64,000 bases of DNA from an uncultured Alphaproteobacteria bacterium (GTDB taxonomy: Bacteria; Pseudomonadota; Alphaproteobacteria; RF32; CAG-239), in NCBI GenBank assembly GCA_934271715.1, contig CAKQRZ010000008.1, positions 28,930 to 92,929 on the forward strand, read 5' to 3'. The notes beneath the pieces are model-generated. The model saw only the letters and a list, made by a program, of their open reading frames with translations, searched no databases and was not told where the DNA came from. The translations under genes were made by a program, and so were the position numbers. Positions 40,543 through 49,553 of the stretch are shown piece after piece (position 1 is the first letter of the stretch; each line of letters starts with the position of its first letter).

Positions 40543-41109
40543 TTATGCCTCCTCTTTCACTTCTTTACCGGTTGTGTTTTCGCGGCGGCTAACGATATCG
40601 CCGACTTTTTTGCCGCGTTTTGTAGCAACCATTCTCGGAGAGTTGATTGCCTGCAAAGCAGCGAAAGTGGCTTTAATCATGTTGTAAGGGTTGTTAGAAC
40701 CCAAAGATTTAGCTACAACGTCTTGTACGCCCAAAACTTCAAACACTGCACGCATAGGACCGCCGGCAATCACACCGGTACCGGCAGGAGCTGTTCTCAA
40801 AACAACTTTACCGGCGCCAAAGCGACCAGCCACGTCGTGGTGCAAAGTTCTGCCTTCACGAAGCGGAATGCGAATCATATTCTTTTTGGCTTCATTAGTT
40901 GCTTTAACAATTGCTTCAGGAACCTCAGCGGCTTTACCGGTACCGAAACCGATACGGCCTTTTTGGTCACCAACAACGACAACTGCAGCAAATGACATTG
41001 TGCGGCCGCCTTTAACTGTTTTAGCAACACGGTTTACGTGAACCAGTTTTTCAACCAATTCATCTTTTACTTCTTTTTTAGAATTATGACGATCTGTAGA
41101 TTGTACCAT
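40543..41109 (-). CDS. rpsE: 30S ribosomal protein S5
   Basis: 188 residues. LVHVNRVAKTVKGGRTMSFA, VVGDQKGRIGFGTGKAAEVP and the second-domain LRTAPAGTGVIAGGPMRAVF are diagnostic. S5 supports decoding fidelity near the mRNA entry. The N-terminus has a short Lys/Glu-rich extension as in other Alphaproteobacteria. Confidence 0.97.
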   Translation of the reverse strand: MVQSTDRHNSKKEVKDELVEKLVHVNRVAKTVKGGRTMSFAAVVVVGDQKGRIGFGTGKAAEVPEAIVKATNEAKKNMIRIPLREGRTLHHDVAGRFGAGKVVLRTAPAGTGVIAGGPMRAVFEVLGVQDVVAKSLGSNNPYNMIKATFAALQAINSPRMVATKRGKKVGDIVSRRENTTGKEVKEEA

Positions 41110-41118
41110 CTTTCTCTC

Positions 41119-41481
41119 CTAGAATTTCAGACCAGCTTCGCGAGCAGCATCGGCCAAAGCTTTTACACGACCGTGATAGATATAACCGCCGCGGTCAAAA
41201 ACCACTTCAGAAATACCAGATTTTGTTGCTCTTTCAGCAATTAATTTACCAATGAAGCCAGCAGCTTCAACTGTAGAAGATTTTTTGATGTTAGCTCTAA
41301 CTTCTTTATCCAAAGTAGAGGCAGAAGCAACTGTAGAGCCTTTTACATCGTCAATGATTTGTGCATAGATATGCTTGCCGCTGCGGAAAATAGACAGTCT
41401 TAATTTGCCGTTTGCAGCTGCTTTGATAGCAGTTCTAACACGAGCCTTTCTTCTCTCAAACAAATTTCTTGGTGTATTCAT
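41119..41481 (-). CDS. rplR: 50S ribosomal protein L18
   Basis: 120 residues. FERRKARVRTAIKAAANG, RLSIFRSGKHIYAQIIDD and the ending FDRGGYIYHGRVKALADAAR are typical. Binds 5S rRNA with L5. Confidence 0.97.
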   Translation of the reverse strand: MNTPRNLFERRKARVRTAIKAAANGKLRLSIFRSGKHIYAQIIDDVKGSTVASASTLDKEVRANIKKSSTVEAAGFIGKLIAERATKSGISEVVFDRGGYIYHGRVKALADAAREAGLKF

Positions 41482-41492
41482 AGAATTATTCC

Positions 41493-42029
41493 TTATTTCT
41501 TCTTACCTTCTTTACGACGAACAGCTTCGCCTGCATACTTCACGCCTTTTCCTTTATAAGGTTCAGGTTTTCTGTATTTACGCAATTCAGCGGCAACTTG
41601 GCCAACCAACTGTTTGTCAGCACCAAAGATTTTAATTTGTGTCGGAGACTCGCAAGTGATTTTTACACCTTCAGGTGCAGGGAAAATCACATCATGCGAA
41701 AAGCCTAAAGACAAAACTAAGTTTTTGCCTTCAACACGGGCTTTATAACCCACGCCGACTAATTCCATATCTTTGGTAAAACCTTCGCTCACACCTTTCA
41801 CTAATGATTGGATTTGAGCGCGGGTTGTACCCCACAATGCTCTGGCGGTTAAGCTCAAAGAATGCGGAGTGACAACAACTTTACCGTCTTCCAGCTTAGC
41901 TGAAATATGGCTGTCGTCAAAGGCAAAATGAAGTTCGCCTAATTTACCTTTTGCGGTTACAACGTTGTTATTGATGGTTAATTCTACGCCAGCAGGAACA
42001 ACAACAGGATATTTACCAACTCTTGACAT
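41493..42029 (-). CDS. rplF: 50S ribosomal protein L6
   Basis: 178 residues. SRVGKYPVVVPAGVELTINN, GVSEGFTKDMELVGVGYKA and the C-terminal PEPYKGKGVKYAGEAVRRKE match L6, which sits near the factor-binding site of the large subunit. Confidence 0.97.
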   Translation of the reverse strand: MSRVGKYPVVVPAGVELTINNNVVTAKGKLGELHFAFDDSHISAKLEDGKVVVTPHSLSLTARALWGTTRAQIQSLVKGVSEGFTKDMELVGVGYKARVEGKNLVLSLGFSHDVIFPAPEGVKITCESPTQIKIFGADKQLVGQVAAELRKYRKPEPYKGKGVKYAGEAVRRKEGKKK

Positions 42030-42041
42030 TCCATTTTCTCC

Positions 42042-42440
42042 TTAGAATACTTGGCACAAAACTTCACCGCCAACGTTTGCCTTGCGGGCTTCGTTATCAC
42101 TCATAACACCCATTGGGGTAGAGATGATGGAAATACCAAGGCCGTTGTAAACTCTAGGCAGGTCTTTAACGCTTGAATAAACGCGGCGACCCGGTGTAGA
42201 TACACGGTAAATTTCAGTAATAACTGCACTACCTTCGTAGTACTTTAATTGAATACGAAGTTCATCAATACCCGGGCGTACATTGGTCTTTTCATAACCG
42301 GCAATGTAGCCTTCTCTTTTCAAAACTTCTAACACATTTTCACGCAAGCGAGAAGCAGGTGATACAACATCACTCTTCTTAGCTCTTTGTGCGTTTTTAA
42401 TGCGTGCGAGCATATCGCCCAAAGGATCACTCATAGACAT
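42042..42440 (-). CDS. rpsH: 30S ribosomal protein S8
   Basis: 132 residues. DPLGDMLARIKNAQRAKK, VLKREGYIAGYEK and the C-terminal GLGISIISTPMGVMSDNEAR-type block are diagnostic. S8 is a primary 16S binder and in E. coli represses the spc operon. A start at the second Met (42434) is also possible. Confidence 0.97.
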   Translation of the reverse strand: MSMSDPLGDMLARIKNAQRAKKSDVVSPASRLRENVLEVLKREGYIAGYEKTNVRPGIDELRIQLKYYEGSAVITEIYRVSTPGRRVYSSVKDLPRVYNGLGISIISTPMGVMSDNEARKANVGGEVLCQVF

Positions 42441-42457
42441 GATATCATTCTCCCTTC

Positions 42458-42763
42458 TTACCAGCTTGATTTTACTAAACCAGGAATTTTACCAAAGCTT
42501 GCCAAATCTCTCAATTCAACACGGCTCAGGCCAAATTTTCTGTAATAACTACGTGAACGTCCTGTAATTTTGCAACGATTTCTAATACGGCATCTTGCAG
42601 AATTCTTAGGAAACTTTTGCAATGCAAATTGAGCTTGCATTCTCTCTTCCGGAGAAGCGTTTTTATCCATTGCGATTGCTTTTTGTTTTTGACGGCGATT
42701 AGCATACTTCTCTGCCATCTTTACTCTTTTCAAGTTTCTGTAAACTGAACTTGTTTTTGACAT
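42458..42763 (-). CDS. rpsN: 30S ribosomal protein S14 (long, zinc-free type)
   Basis: 101 residues; AQFALQKFPKNSARCRIRNR, CKITGRSRSYYRKFGLSR, GKIPGLVKSSW. The length and lack of a CxxC-CxxC knuckle mark the long zinc-independent form usual in Proteobacteria. Confidence 0.97.
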   Translation of the reverse strand: MSKTSSVYRNLKRVKMAEKYANRRQKQKAIAMDKNASPEERMQAQFALQKFPKNSARCRIRNRCKITGRSRSYYRKFGLSRVELRDLASFGKIPGLVKSSW

Positions 42764-42777
42764 AGTAAAATCTCCGC

Positions 42778-43317
42778 TTATTTCTTGTAAGGCAGGTTAA
42801 ATGAAGTCAGCAAGAATTTAGCTTCTTCATCTGTCTTAGCTGTTGTACAAATAACAACATCCAATCCTCTAACTTCGTCAACTTTTTCATAGTTGATTTC
42901 AGGGAAGATTATCTGTTCTTTAATACCGAAAGCGAAGTTTCCTCTGCCGTCAAAGTTCTTGCCGGTGATTCCGTGGAAGTCTCTGATTCGCGGCAAAGCC
43001 ATGTTAATCAATCTTTCCAAGAATTCGTACATTCTGTCAGAACGCAAAGTTACTTTGCAGCCAATCGGCATACCTTCACGCAATTTGAAGGTAGCGATTG
43101 ATTTGCGGGCTTTAGTCATAACCGGCTGTTGACCGGCGATTAAAGCCAATTCTTCCATAGCGGTTGTTACTTTTTTCTTATCGGTAACAGCATCGCCGAT
43201 ACCCATATTCAAAACGATTTTTGTCAGCTTAGGAATCTCGTGTGGGTTCTTGTAACCGAATTTTTCCACAAGAGATTTCTTTATGACGTCGTTATATAAT
43301 GTTTCAAAATTTGTCAT
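42778..43317 (-). CDS. rplE: 50S ribosomal protein L5
   Basis: 179 residues. IPKLTKIVLNMGIGDAVTDK, AGQQPVMTKARKSIATFKLR and RGNFAFGIKEQIIFPEI are diagnostic. Forms the 5S rRNA complex with L18. Confidence 0.97.
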   Translation of the reverse strand: MTNFETLYNDVIKKSLVEKFGYKNPHEIPKLTKIVLNMGIGDAVTDKKKVTTAMEELALIAGQQPVMTKARKSIATFKLREGMPIGCKVTLRSDRMYEFLERLINMALPRIRDFHGITGKNFDGRGNFAFGIKEQIIFPEINYEKVDEVRGLDVVICTTAKTDEEAKFLLTSFNLPYKK

Positions 43318-43331
43318 AAAATTTTCCCCTA

Positions 43332-43640
43332 TTAATCGATTACGTCACCGGATTTACGTGCAAAACGTACTTTTTTGCCATCAACTACTTTGTATCCGAC
43401 TTTTGTTGCTTTGCCGTCTTTGGCAATGGCAACGTTAGATACGTTAATGGCAGCCTCTTTTGTCACAATTCCGCCAGGATTGGTCTGAGAAGGTTTAGTG
43501 TGGCGTTTTACCAAATTTACGCCTTCTACAATAACCTTGTTTTCCTTAGGCATTGCTTGTTTTACGACGCCGATTTTGCCTTTATCGTCACCCGACAAAA
43601 CAATTACAGTATCGTTTTTCTTAATTTTCATTTTAGGCAT
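43332..43640 (-). CDS. rplX: 50S ribosomal protein L24
   Basis: 102 residues. KIKKNDTVIVLSGDDKGKIG (KOW motif) and VEGVNLVKRHTKPSQTNPGG are typical. An early assembly initiator of the large subunit. Confidence 0.96.
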   Translation of the reverse strand: MPKMKIKKNDTVIVLSGDDKGKIGVVKQAMPKENKVIVEGVNLVKRHTKPSQTNPGGIVTKEAAINVSNVAIAKDGKATKVGYKVVDGKKVRFARKSGDVID

Positions 43641-43641
43641 A

Positions 43642-44010
43642 CTACAATACCTCCGGTGCTAATGAAATGATTTTCATAAATTTTTTAGCGCGCAGCTCTC
43701 TGGTTACAGGGCCAAAGATACGGGTGCCGATTGGCTCGCCGTCTTTGTTAATCAAAACAGCTGCGTTGCTGTCAAAGCGGATAACACTACCGTCTTTGCG
43801 TCTGATGTCGCTGGCAGTTCTTACGATAACAGCCTTGTGAACATCACCTTTTTTAACGTGCCCTTTCGGTAAAGCATCTTGTACAGCTACAACGATAACA
43901 TCACCGACAGAAGCAGTCATTCTCTTGGAACCACCAAGAACCTTTATGCACTGCACCTGGCGTGCTCCAGAATTATCAGCAACATCTAGGTTGGTTTGCA
44001 TTTGTATCAT
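43642..44010 (-). CDS. rplN: 50S ribosomal protein L14
   Basis: 122 residues. MIQMQTNLDVADNSGARQVQ, VGDVIVVAVQDALPKG and GTRIFGPVTRELR are diagnostic; contacts the small subunit. Two bases separate it from rplX. Confidence 0.97.
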   Translation of the reverse strand: MIQMQTNLDVADNSGARQVQCIKVLGGSKRMTASVGDVIVVAVQDALPKGHVKKGDVHKAVIVRTASDIRRKDGSVIRFDSNAAVLINKDGEPIGTRIFGPVTRELRAKKFMKIISLAPEVL

Positions 44011-44029
44011 TTTTTTATTCCTTCATTTA

Positions 44030-44266
44030 CTAGGCGTTATCAGAAATGACAGTCCAAGATTTGTTTTTAGAGATAGGGCGGCATTCTTGAATAGACACTC
44101 TATCGCCAACCTTGCACTGATTGTTTTCATCGTGAGCAGCAAATTTTTTACTTTTTTTCACGATTTTCTTGTAAACAGGGTGCATAACTTGACGTTCTAC
44201 ACTAACAACAACTGTTTTATCCTGTTTATCACTTACAACAACACCTTGAAGAATTCTCTTAGGCAT
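44030..44266 (-). CDS. rpsQ: 30S ribosomal protein S17
   Basis: 78 residues from ATG 44266, which follows TTAGGAGAAAGAAT; an in-frame upstream ATG at 44302 lies inside rpmC and is not used. MPKRILQGVVVSDKQDKTVV, SIQECRPISKNKSWTVI match S17. Confidence 0.96.
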   Translation of the reverse strand: MPKRILQGVVVSDKQDKTVVVSVERQVMHPVYKKIVKKSKKFAAHDENNQCKVGDRVSIQECRPISKNKSWTVISDNA

Positions 44267-44276
44267 ATTCTTTCTC

Positions 44277-44474
44277 CTAACTATTCTTCTTGCGCTCAGC
44301 AAGGAGCGTGTTGATTTTTGCTACTTCGCGGCGAACTTTCTTCATATTAGAAGTGTTTTGCAGCTGGCCGGTTGACTGTTGAATTCTCAAATTGAATTGC
44401 TCTTTTTTGTTGGCAACCAATTTTTCTTCCAACTGGTCATTAGTCATAGCGCGTAAATCTTTAGTTTTAACCAT
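44277..44474 (-). CDS. rpmC: 50S ribosomal protein L29
   Basis: 65 residues; KDLRAMTNDQLEEKLVANKK, FNLRIQQSTGQLQNTSNMKK are typical. Near the exit tunnel. Its ATG overlaps the rplP stop by one base. Confidence 0.95.
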   Translation of the reverse strand: MVKTKDLRAMTNDQLEEKLVANKKEQFNLRIQQSTGQLQNTSNMKKVRREVAKINTLLAERKKNS

Positions 44475-44908
44475 TATGCTTCTCCTTCAATGGCATCAGA
44501 GTTCAAACGTTTTACGAATTTGCTCTTTACCGGCAATTTTGCAGCACCCAATGCAAATGCTTTGCGAGCAACTTCTTCAGGTACGCCGCCGATTTCAAAC
44601 ATAATACGGCCTGGTTTAACTCTTGCTACCCAAAATTCAATAGCACCTTTACCTTTACCCATACGAACTTCAGCAGGTTTATCAGATACTGGAACGTCTG
44701 GGAAAATTCTAATCCATACTCTTCCGGCTCTTTTCATTTCACGAGTAATAGCGCGACGTGCAGCTTCAATCTGACGAGCGGTTACGCGTTCAGGAGTAAG
44801 AGCTTTCAATCCATATGAACCGAAACTTAATTCTGCTCCACCTTTAGCCAAGCCGTGAATACGGCCTTTATGCTGTTTGTGGAACTTTAAACGTTTTGGA
44901 CTTAACAT
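44474..44908 (-). CDS. rplP: 50S ribosomal protein L16
   Basis: 144 residues. MLSPKRLKFHKQHKGRIHG, SFGSYGLKALTPERVTARQI and KGKGAIEFWVARVKPGRIMF are diagnostic; needed for A-site tRNA placement. Confidence 0.97.
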   Translation of the reverse strand: MLSPKRLKFHKQHKGRIHGLAKGGAELSFGSYGLKALTPERVTARQIEAARRAITREMKRAGRVWIRIFPDVPVSDKPAEVRMGKGKGAIEFWVARVKPGRIMFEIGGVPEEVARKAFALGAAKLPVKSKFVKRLNSDAIEGEA

Positions 44909-44928
44909 TTTATTCTAACCTCATGTTA

Positions 44929-45597
44929 TTATTTTTGTTCAGCCAACTTTTTGTCTTGCGCCATTGGATCGTGGCTCATGATTTCGCCTTTATAAATCCA
45001 AACTTTTACACCGCAAGCACCATAAGTGGTATGAGCCGTAGAGGTTGCATAATCAATGTCCGCACGAAGTGTGTGCAAAGGCACGCGACCTTCACGGTAG
45101 TGTTCTGTTCTAGCGATTTCAGCACCGCCCAAACGACCGCTGCAGCTAACTTTGATACCTTCTGCACCCAAACGAAGAGCAGACTGCATAACTCTTTTCA
45201 TTGCTCTACGGAAAGAAACACGACGTTCCAACTGTTGAGCCACAGAATCAGCAACCAACTTCGCATCAAGCTCAGGTTTTCTAACTTCAACGATGTTCAA
45301 TTGAACTTCAGAATCAGTCAATTTTTGAATATCTTTTCTCAAATTCTCGATATCCTGACCCTTTTTGCCAATAACAACACCTGGTCTAGCTGAGTGAATA
45401 GTAACTCTTGCTTTTTTAGCCGGACGTTCAATAACAATACGGCTAACGCCAGCTTGAGCCAATTTTTCACCCAAGAATTTTTGAATTTTCAGATCTTCGT
45501 GGAGATAGTCAGTAAACTTGTCATCAGCATACCAACGAGAGTCCCAAGTGCGGTTAACACCCAAACGAAGACTTGTAGGATTTACTTTCTGTCCCAT
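44929..45597 (-). CDS. rpsC: 30S ribosomal protein S3
   Basis: 222 residues from ATG 45597 (MGQKVNPTSLRLG). GGGGAG overlapping the rplV stop is 7 bases upstream, so this start is preferred over GTG 45612. KH domain GVVIGKKGQDIENLRKDIQK, then GRLGGAEIARTEHYREGRVP. Part of the mRNA entry helicase site. Confidence 0.97.
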   Translation of the reverse strand: MGQKVNPTSLRLGVNRTWDSRWYADDKFTDYLHEDLKIQKFLGEKLAQAGVSRIVIERPAKKARVTIHSARPGVVIGKKGQDIENLRKDIQKLTDSEVQLNIVEVRKPELDAKLVADSVAQQLERRVSFRRAMKRVMQSALRLGAEGIKVSCSGRLGGAEIARTEHYREGRVPLHTLRADIDYATSTAHTTYGACGVKVWIYKGEIMSHDPMAQDKKLAEQK

Positions 45598-45601
45598 CTG
45601 C

Positions 45602-45958
45602 TTACTCCCCACGCTCTGCTACAACAACGGTCATGCTTGAGAAAGGCTTCAAGATTCTTGCGCCTCTGCCGCGGCCGCGTGCACTCATACGTTTCATTAC
45701 AATACCTTTACCGACATAAGCTTCGCTAACTACGAGCTTGTCAATATTCAAATTATGATTATTTTCAGCATTGGAAATTGCAGATTGCAGCAAACCCAAT
45801 GCAACTTTTGCGATTCTCTTCTTAGAAAAGCTCAGTTCTGCAACTGCTTTTTCTACACCCAAACCACGGATAGACTGAGCAACAAGGTTCAATTTACGCG
45901 GACTTGTGCGAATAGAGCGGCAAACAGCCATAGCTTGTTTTTCATTCAATTTAGCCAT
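45602..45958 (-). CDS. rplV: 50S ribosomal protein L22
   Basis: 118 residues; SPRKLNLVAQSIRGLGVEKA, ALGLLQSAISNAENNHNLNI, and the loop MKRMSARGRGRGARILKPFS that lines the exit tunnel. Confidence 0.97.
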   Translation of the reverse strand: MAKLNEKQAMAVCRSIRTSPRKLNLVAQSIRGLGVEKAVAELSFSKKRIAKVALGLLQSAISNAENNHNLNIDKLVVSEAYVGKGIVMKRMSARGRGRGARILKPFSSMTVVVAERGE

Positions 45959-45960
45959 AA

Positions 45961-46242
45961 TTAACCTCTCTTTGCAGTTGTATCAGCTTTGGTGTGGCCA
46001 AAGAATGTACGAGTTGGAGCAAATTCACCGAATTTGTGGCCAACCATATCTTCAGTAACCAAAACCGGAATAAATTTGTGACCATTGTGTACGCCGAATG
46101 TCAAACCAACAAATTGCGGCAACATAGTAGAACGGCGAGACCAAATTTTAATCACTTCATTACGGCTAGAAGCTCTGGCAGCATCAGCTTTCTTCAGAAG
46201 ATAGCCATCAACAAAAGGTCCTTTCCATACGGAACGTGTCAT
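45961..46242 (-). CDS. rpsS: 30S ribosomal protein S19
   Basis: 93 residues; TRSVWKGPFVDGYLLKK, WSRRSTMLPQFVGLTFGVHN, GHKFGEFAPTRTFFGH are diagnostic. Binds the 16S head with S13. Confidence 0.97.
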   Translation of the reverse strand: MTRSVWKGPFVDGYLLKKADAARASSRNEVIKIWSRRSTMLPQFVGLTFGVHNGHKFIPVLVTEDMVGHKFGEFAPTRTFFGHTKADTTAKRG

Positions 46243-46257
46243 TAGCTTTTCTCCTTA

Positions 46258-47091
46258 TTAGTTTTTGTTATCATGACGAGATCTCATAATAAAGCGATCT
46301 GTCTTTTTGTTAGAACGAGTTTTAGCGCCCTTAGTAGGTTTACCCCACGGTGTAACCGGATGACGGCCACCAGAAGTTCTACCTTCACCACCACCAAGCG
46401 GGTGGTCAACCGGGTTCATAGCAACACCGCGGGAAACAGGTCTCATACCCATCCAGCGTGCGCGGCCGGCTTTACTAAGTGAAACGTTCTGATTATCTGG
46501 GTTGGAAACCGCACCAACGGTAGCCAAGCATTCTTCACGAACGATTCTTAATTCGCCAGAGTTTAATTTCAATTGAACATAACCAGCATCTTTACCAACA
46601 ACTTGAGCATAGCAGCCGGCAGAACGAACTAATTGTCCGCCTTTGCCAGAGCGCAGTTCAACATTGTGTACAATAGTACCAACCGGCATATTCTTCAGAG
46701 GCATAGCGTTACCCGGTTTAATATCCGCTTTTTCTGCAGAAATGATTTTATCACCGGCTTTCAAGCGTTGCGGAGCCAAAATATAAGCCTTTTCGCCGTC
46801 GCTGTAATTTACCAAAGCGATAAATGCAGTACGGTTAGGATCATATTCAATTCTCTCAACAGTAGCCTCACAATCAAATTTATTACGTTTGAAGTCAATC
46901 ACACGGTAGCTGCGTTTATGACCACCACCAATGCGGCGACTTGTAACGTGACCAAAGTTATCACGCCCACCGGTCTTGTTCAGACCTTTTGTTAAACTCT
47001 TCTCAGGCTTGCCTTTGTACAATTCGCTTTTATCAACGAGTACAAGTTGGCGGCGGCCTGCAGAAGTGGGCTTAAATGTATTCAAAGCCAT
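46258..47091 (-). CDS. rplB: 50S ribosomal protein L2
   Basis: 277 residues. HVTSRRIGGGHKRSYRVIDF, VGTIVHNVELRSGKGGQLVR and VAMNPVDHPLGGGEGRTSGG (with the conserved His near the peptidyl-transferase centre) are diagnostic. Confidence 0.98.
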   Translation of the reverse strand: MALNTFKPTSAGRRQLVLVDKSELYKGKPEKSLTKGLNKTGGRDNFGHVTSRRIGGGHKRSYRVIDFKRNKFDCEATVERIEYDPNRTAFIALVNYSDGEKAYILAPQRLKAGDKIISAEKADIKPGNAMPLKNMPVGTIVHNVELRSGKGGQLVRSAGCYAQVVGKDAGYVQLKLNSGELRIVREECLATVGAVSNPDNQNVSLSKAGRARWMGMRPVSRGVAMNPVDHPLGGGEGRTSGGRHPVTPWGKPTKGAKTRSNKKTDRFIMRSRHDNKN

Positions 47092-47093
47092 AA

Positions 47094-47408
47094 CTAAATC
47101 CCTGTAGTAACATCAATGTTTTGACCGTCGGCAAGAGTAATGATGGCTTTTTTGTAATCAGAACGAACACCCTGATGACCTCTAAAGCTTTTTACTTTAC
47201 CGAATTGTTTAATTGTATTTACCTTATTAACTTTAACGTTAAAGATGGCTTCTACAGCAGCTTTAACATCGTCTTTCGTAGCTGATAAAGGTACCATGAA
47301 TACCACTTTTCCAGCTTCCGAAGAAACCATAGATTTTTCGGTAATTACCGGACGAACCAATGTATCATACATTGCTGCAGTTACATTGTTTGATTTGCTC
47401 TTAACCAT
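47094..47408 (-). CDS. rplW: 50S ribosomal protein L23
   Basis: 104 residues; YDTLVRPVITEKSMVSSEAG, VKAAVEAIFNVKVNKVNTI and KSFRGHQGVRSDYKKAIITL. It docks SRP and trigger factor at the tunnel exit. Overlaps rplD by 8 bases. Confidence 0.96.
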   Translation of the reverse strand: MVKSKSNNVTAAMYDTLVRPVITEKSMVSSEAGKVVFMVPLSATKDDVKAAVEAIFNVKVNKVNTIKQFGKVKSFRGHQGVRSDYKKAIITLADGQNIDVTTGI

Positions 47409-48024
47409 TTAATCTCTCCTCTAAGCAACTTACTGCATCTTTTGTCAATACCAATTTGTCCTTTTTCAAGATGTCATATACGTTGGCGCCGATTGTTGGC
47501 AGAATATCAATTCCGGCAATATTACGGCTTGCCAAAGCAAAGTTAACATCTACTTCCTTACCGTCAATGAAGAGGCAGTTTGTCAGACCGCAAGCATTCA
47601 ATTTAGCTTGTAAATCTTTTGTCTTAGGAGCTGACAGCTTTGCTTCGTCAATAACAACAAGGTTGCCTGCTTTTGCTTTTGCAGACAAAGCAGTTTTCAG
47701 ACCAAGTTTTCTGAATTTTTTAGTCAGGTCAAAAGAGTGATCTCTAACAACCGGACCAAATACAACGCCACCTTTTCTGAATTGAGCGCCCTTGCGAGAA
47801 CCTTGACGCGCATTACCGGAACCTTTTTGTTTGAAAGGTTTAGCAGCTGTCAAAGCCACATCGGAGCGGCCTTTAGTAGCGTGGTTGCCGCTTTGTAATC
47901 TAGCCAGCTGCCAGTTTACAACGCGTTGTAAAATATCAGCGCGAACTTCCAAGCCATAAATGGAGTCGTTAAGTTCAATAGAGCCGACATTTTTATTTTC
48001 TAAATTTAAGATGTCCTGTTTCAT
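47401..48024 (-). CDS. rplD: 50S ribosomal protein L4
   Basis: 207 residues; ATKGRSDVALTAAKPFKQKG, GSRKGAQFRKGGVVFGP, KLGLKTALSAKAK. In E. coli L4 also represses the S10 operon by attenuation; the leader here was not resolved for that. Confidence 0.97.
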   Translation of the reverse strand: MKQDILNLENKNVGSIELNDSIYGLEVRADILQRVVNWQLARLQSGNHATKGRSDVALTAAKPFKQKGSGNARQGSRKGAQFRKGGVVFGPVVRDHSFDLTKKFRKLGLKTALSAKAKAGNLVVIDEAKLSAPKTKDLQAKLNACGLTNCLFIDGKEVDVNFALASRNIAGIDILPTIGANVYDILKKDKLVLTKDAVSCLEERLNG

Positions 48025-48046
48025 TTTTATTATTCCTTACACTTCA

Positions 48047-48766
48047 TTATGCATTTTCAGCCGGAGTTTCAGCCGCTGCAACAGGTTCATCAACTTTTTT
48101 CAATCCTGCAGGCATTGGAACAGAGGCGTTAGCCGGTTTTTTAACGGCATCGGTAACTCTTACCCAAGTATTTTCAGAGCCAGGAACGCCGCCTTTAACC
48201 ATAATCAAGCCTTTGGCAGCATCAATAGCCACAACTTTAAGATTTTGAACGGTAACGCGTTCAGCACCCAAGTGGCCAGCCATTTTTTTGCCTTTGAAAA
48301 CCTTACCTGGATCTTGTCTTTGACCAGTAGAACCATGAGAACGGTGAGAAATAGACACACCGTGTGATGCTTCCAAACCAGCAAAGTTATGACGCTTCAT
48401 AACACCGGCAAAACCTTTACCGATAGAAGTAGCGCAAACATCAACATACTGACCGGCAACAAAATGCTCTACTGATAATTCATCACCAACAGAAAGCAAG
48501 CAATCTTCAGAAACTCTGAATTCGCCTAATTTTTTCTTTGGTTCAACATTAGCCTTTGCAAAATATCCTTTCATAGGCTTGGTTACGTTTTTGGCTTTAA
48601 TAGCGCCAGTACCAAGCTGAACTGCATTATAGCCGTCTTTTTCAGCTGTTTTTACATTAACAACCTGCAAGCCGTCTACACTCAAAACAGTTACAGGAAC
48701 ATGTGTTCCGTCTGCTTCAAAAATGCGGGACATTCCTAATTTTTTTGCGATTAGACCCGTACGCAT
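48047..48766 (-). CDS. rplC: 50S ribosomal protein L3
   Basis: 239 residues; GLIAKKLGMSRIFEADGTHV, GVMKRHNFAGLEASHGVSIS, HRSHGSTGQRQDPGKVFKGK are diagnostic. It has a C-terminal Ala/Glu/Pro-rich tail, common in Alphaproteobacteria. Confidence 0.97.
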   Translation of the reverse strand: MRTGLIAKKLGMSRIFEADGTHVPVTVLSVDGLQVVNVKTAEKDGYNAVQLGTGAIKAKNVTKPMKGYFAKANVEPKKKLGEFRVSEDCLLSVGDELSVEHFVAGQYVDVCATSIGKGFAGVMKRHNFAGLEASHGVSISHRSHGSTGQRQDPGKVFKGKKMAGHLGAERVTVQNLKVVAIDAAKGLIMVKGGVPGSENTWVRVTDAVKKPANASVPMPAGLKKVDEPVAAAETPAENA

Positions 48767-48826
48767 TATTATTTTTTCCTTTTCTTAATAGGTTGACAAC
48801 TTTTTAATAAAAGCGCCAACATTAAA

Positions 48827-49135
48827 TTACAATTTAATTTCAACATTAACACCGGCAGCCAAATCCAGCTTCATCAAAGCATCAACTGTTTGCGGTGTCG
48901 GATCAACAATATCAAGAAGTCTCTTGTGAGTACGGATTTCAAACTGCTCACGAGATTTTTTATCAACGTGCGGAGAACGGTTTACCGTAAACTTCTCAAT
49001 TCTGTTCGGCAGAGGAATCGGGCCTCTGACGTTAGCGCCTGTTCTTTTGGCTGTATGCACGATTTCTGCTGTAGAGAGATCAAGCAATCTATGATCAAAA
49101 GCTTTCAAGCGGATTCTAATGTTTTGTGTATCCAT
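48827..49135 (-). CDS. rpsJ: 30S ribosomal protein S10
   Basis: 102 residues from ATG 49135 (MDTQNIRIRLKAFDHRLLDL); an earlier in-frame start at 49165 would add a non-family extension. IVHTAKRTGANVRGPIPLP and KFTVNRSPHVDKKSREQFEI are diagnostic. First gene of the operon. fusA and tuf, often upstream, are not here. Confidence 0.97.
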   Translation of the reverse strand: MDTQNIRIRLKAFDHRLLDLSTAEIVHTAKRTGANVRGPIPLPNRIEKFTVNRSPHVDKKSREQFEIRTHKRLLDIVDPTPQTVDALMKLDLAAGVNVEIKL

Positions 49136-49296
49136 TTTTATACTTTTCCTATAGCTAAACGGCAAAAATCACCATAATGGTTATCTGCCATCTAAATTTG
49201 TTACATTTAGCAAACTCTTTCGCAACAAAGGTTTGCACTATATTTTATATTTGCTTCGCTGCGGGGCAACCCCCTCAAAACAATTGTTGTAGCGCT

Positions 49297-49325
49297 TATA
49301 TACCATAACCGCCGCCCCTTTGCAA
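49297..49325 (-). promoter_or_regulatory. Putative promoter of the ribosomal operon
   Basis: On the minus strand TTGCAA, 17-bp spacer, TATATA, giving a leader of about 160 bases before rpsJ. The rest of 49136-49553 shows no gene; the S10 leader in other bacteria carries regulation. Confidence 0.55.
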
Positions 49326-49553
49326 GCAAAAAATGCACATTTTTATAAAAAAAGTGACAGAATTTTTAATTGAGTCTATTCCGAGTCTAAAAGCCTTATA
49401 ATCGCTTGAAAAAAATCACAGTTTTCCCCATTCAAGCCTGCACAGCCCGCCAAAATAGATGAAACCGAAAAATTAAAAACTTTTTGATTGCATATTATAC
49501 ATATTTAGTTTATATTACAAAAAATACAACTATTTTAGAAGTCGGAGATACTC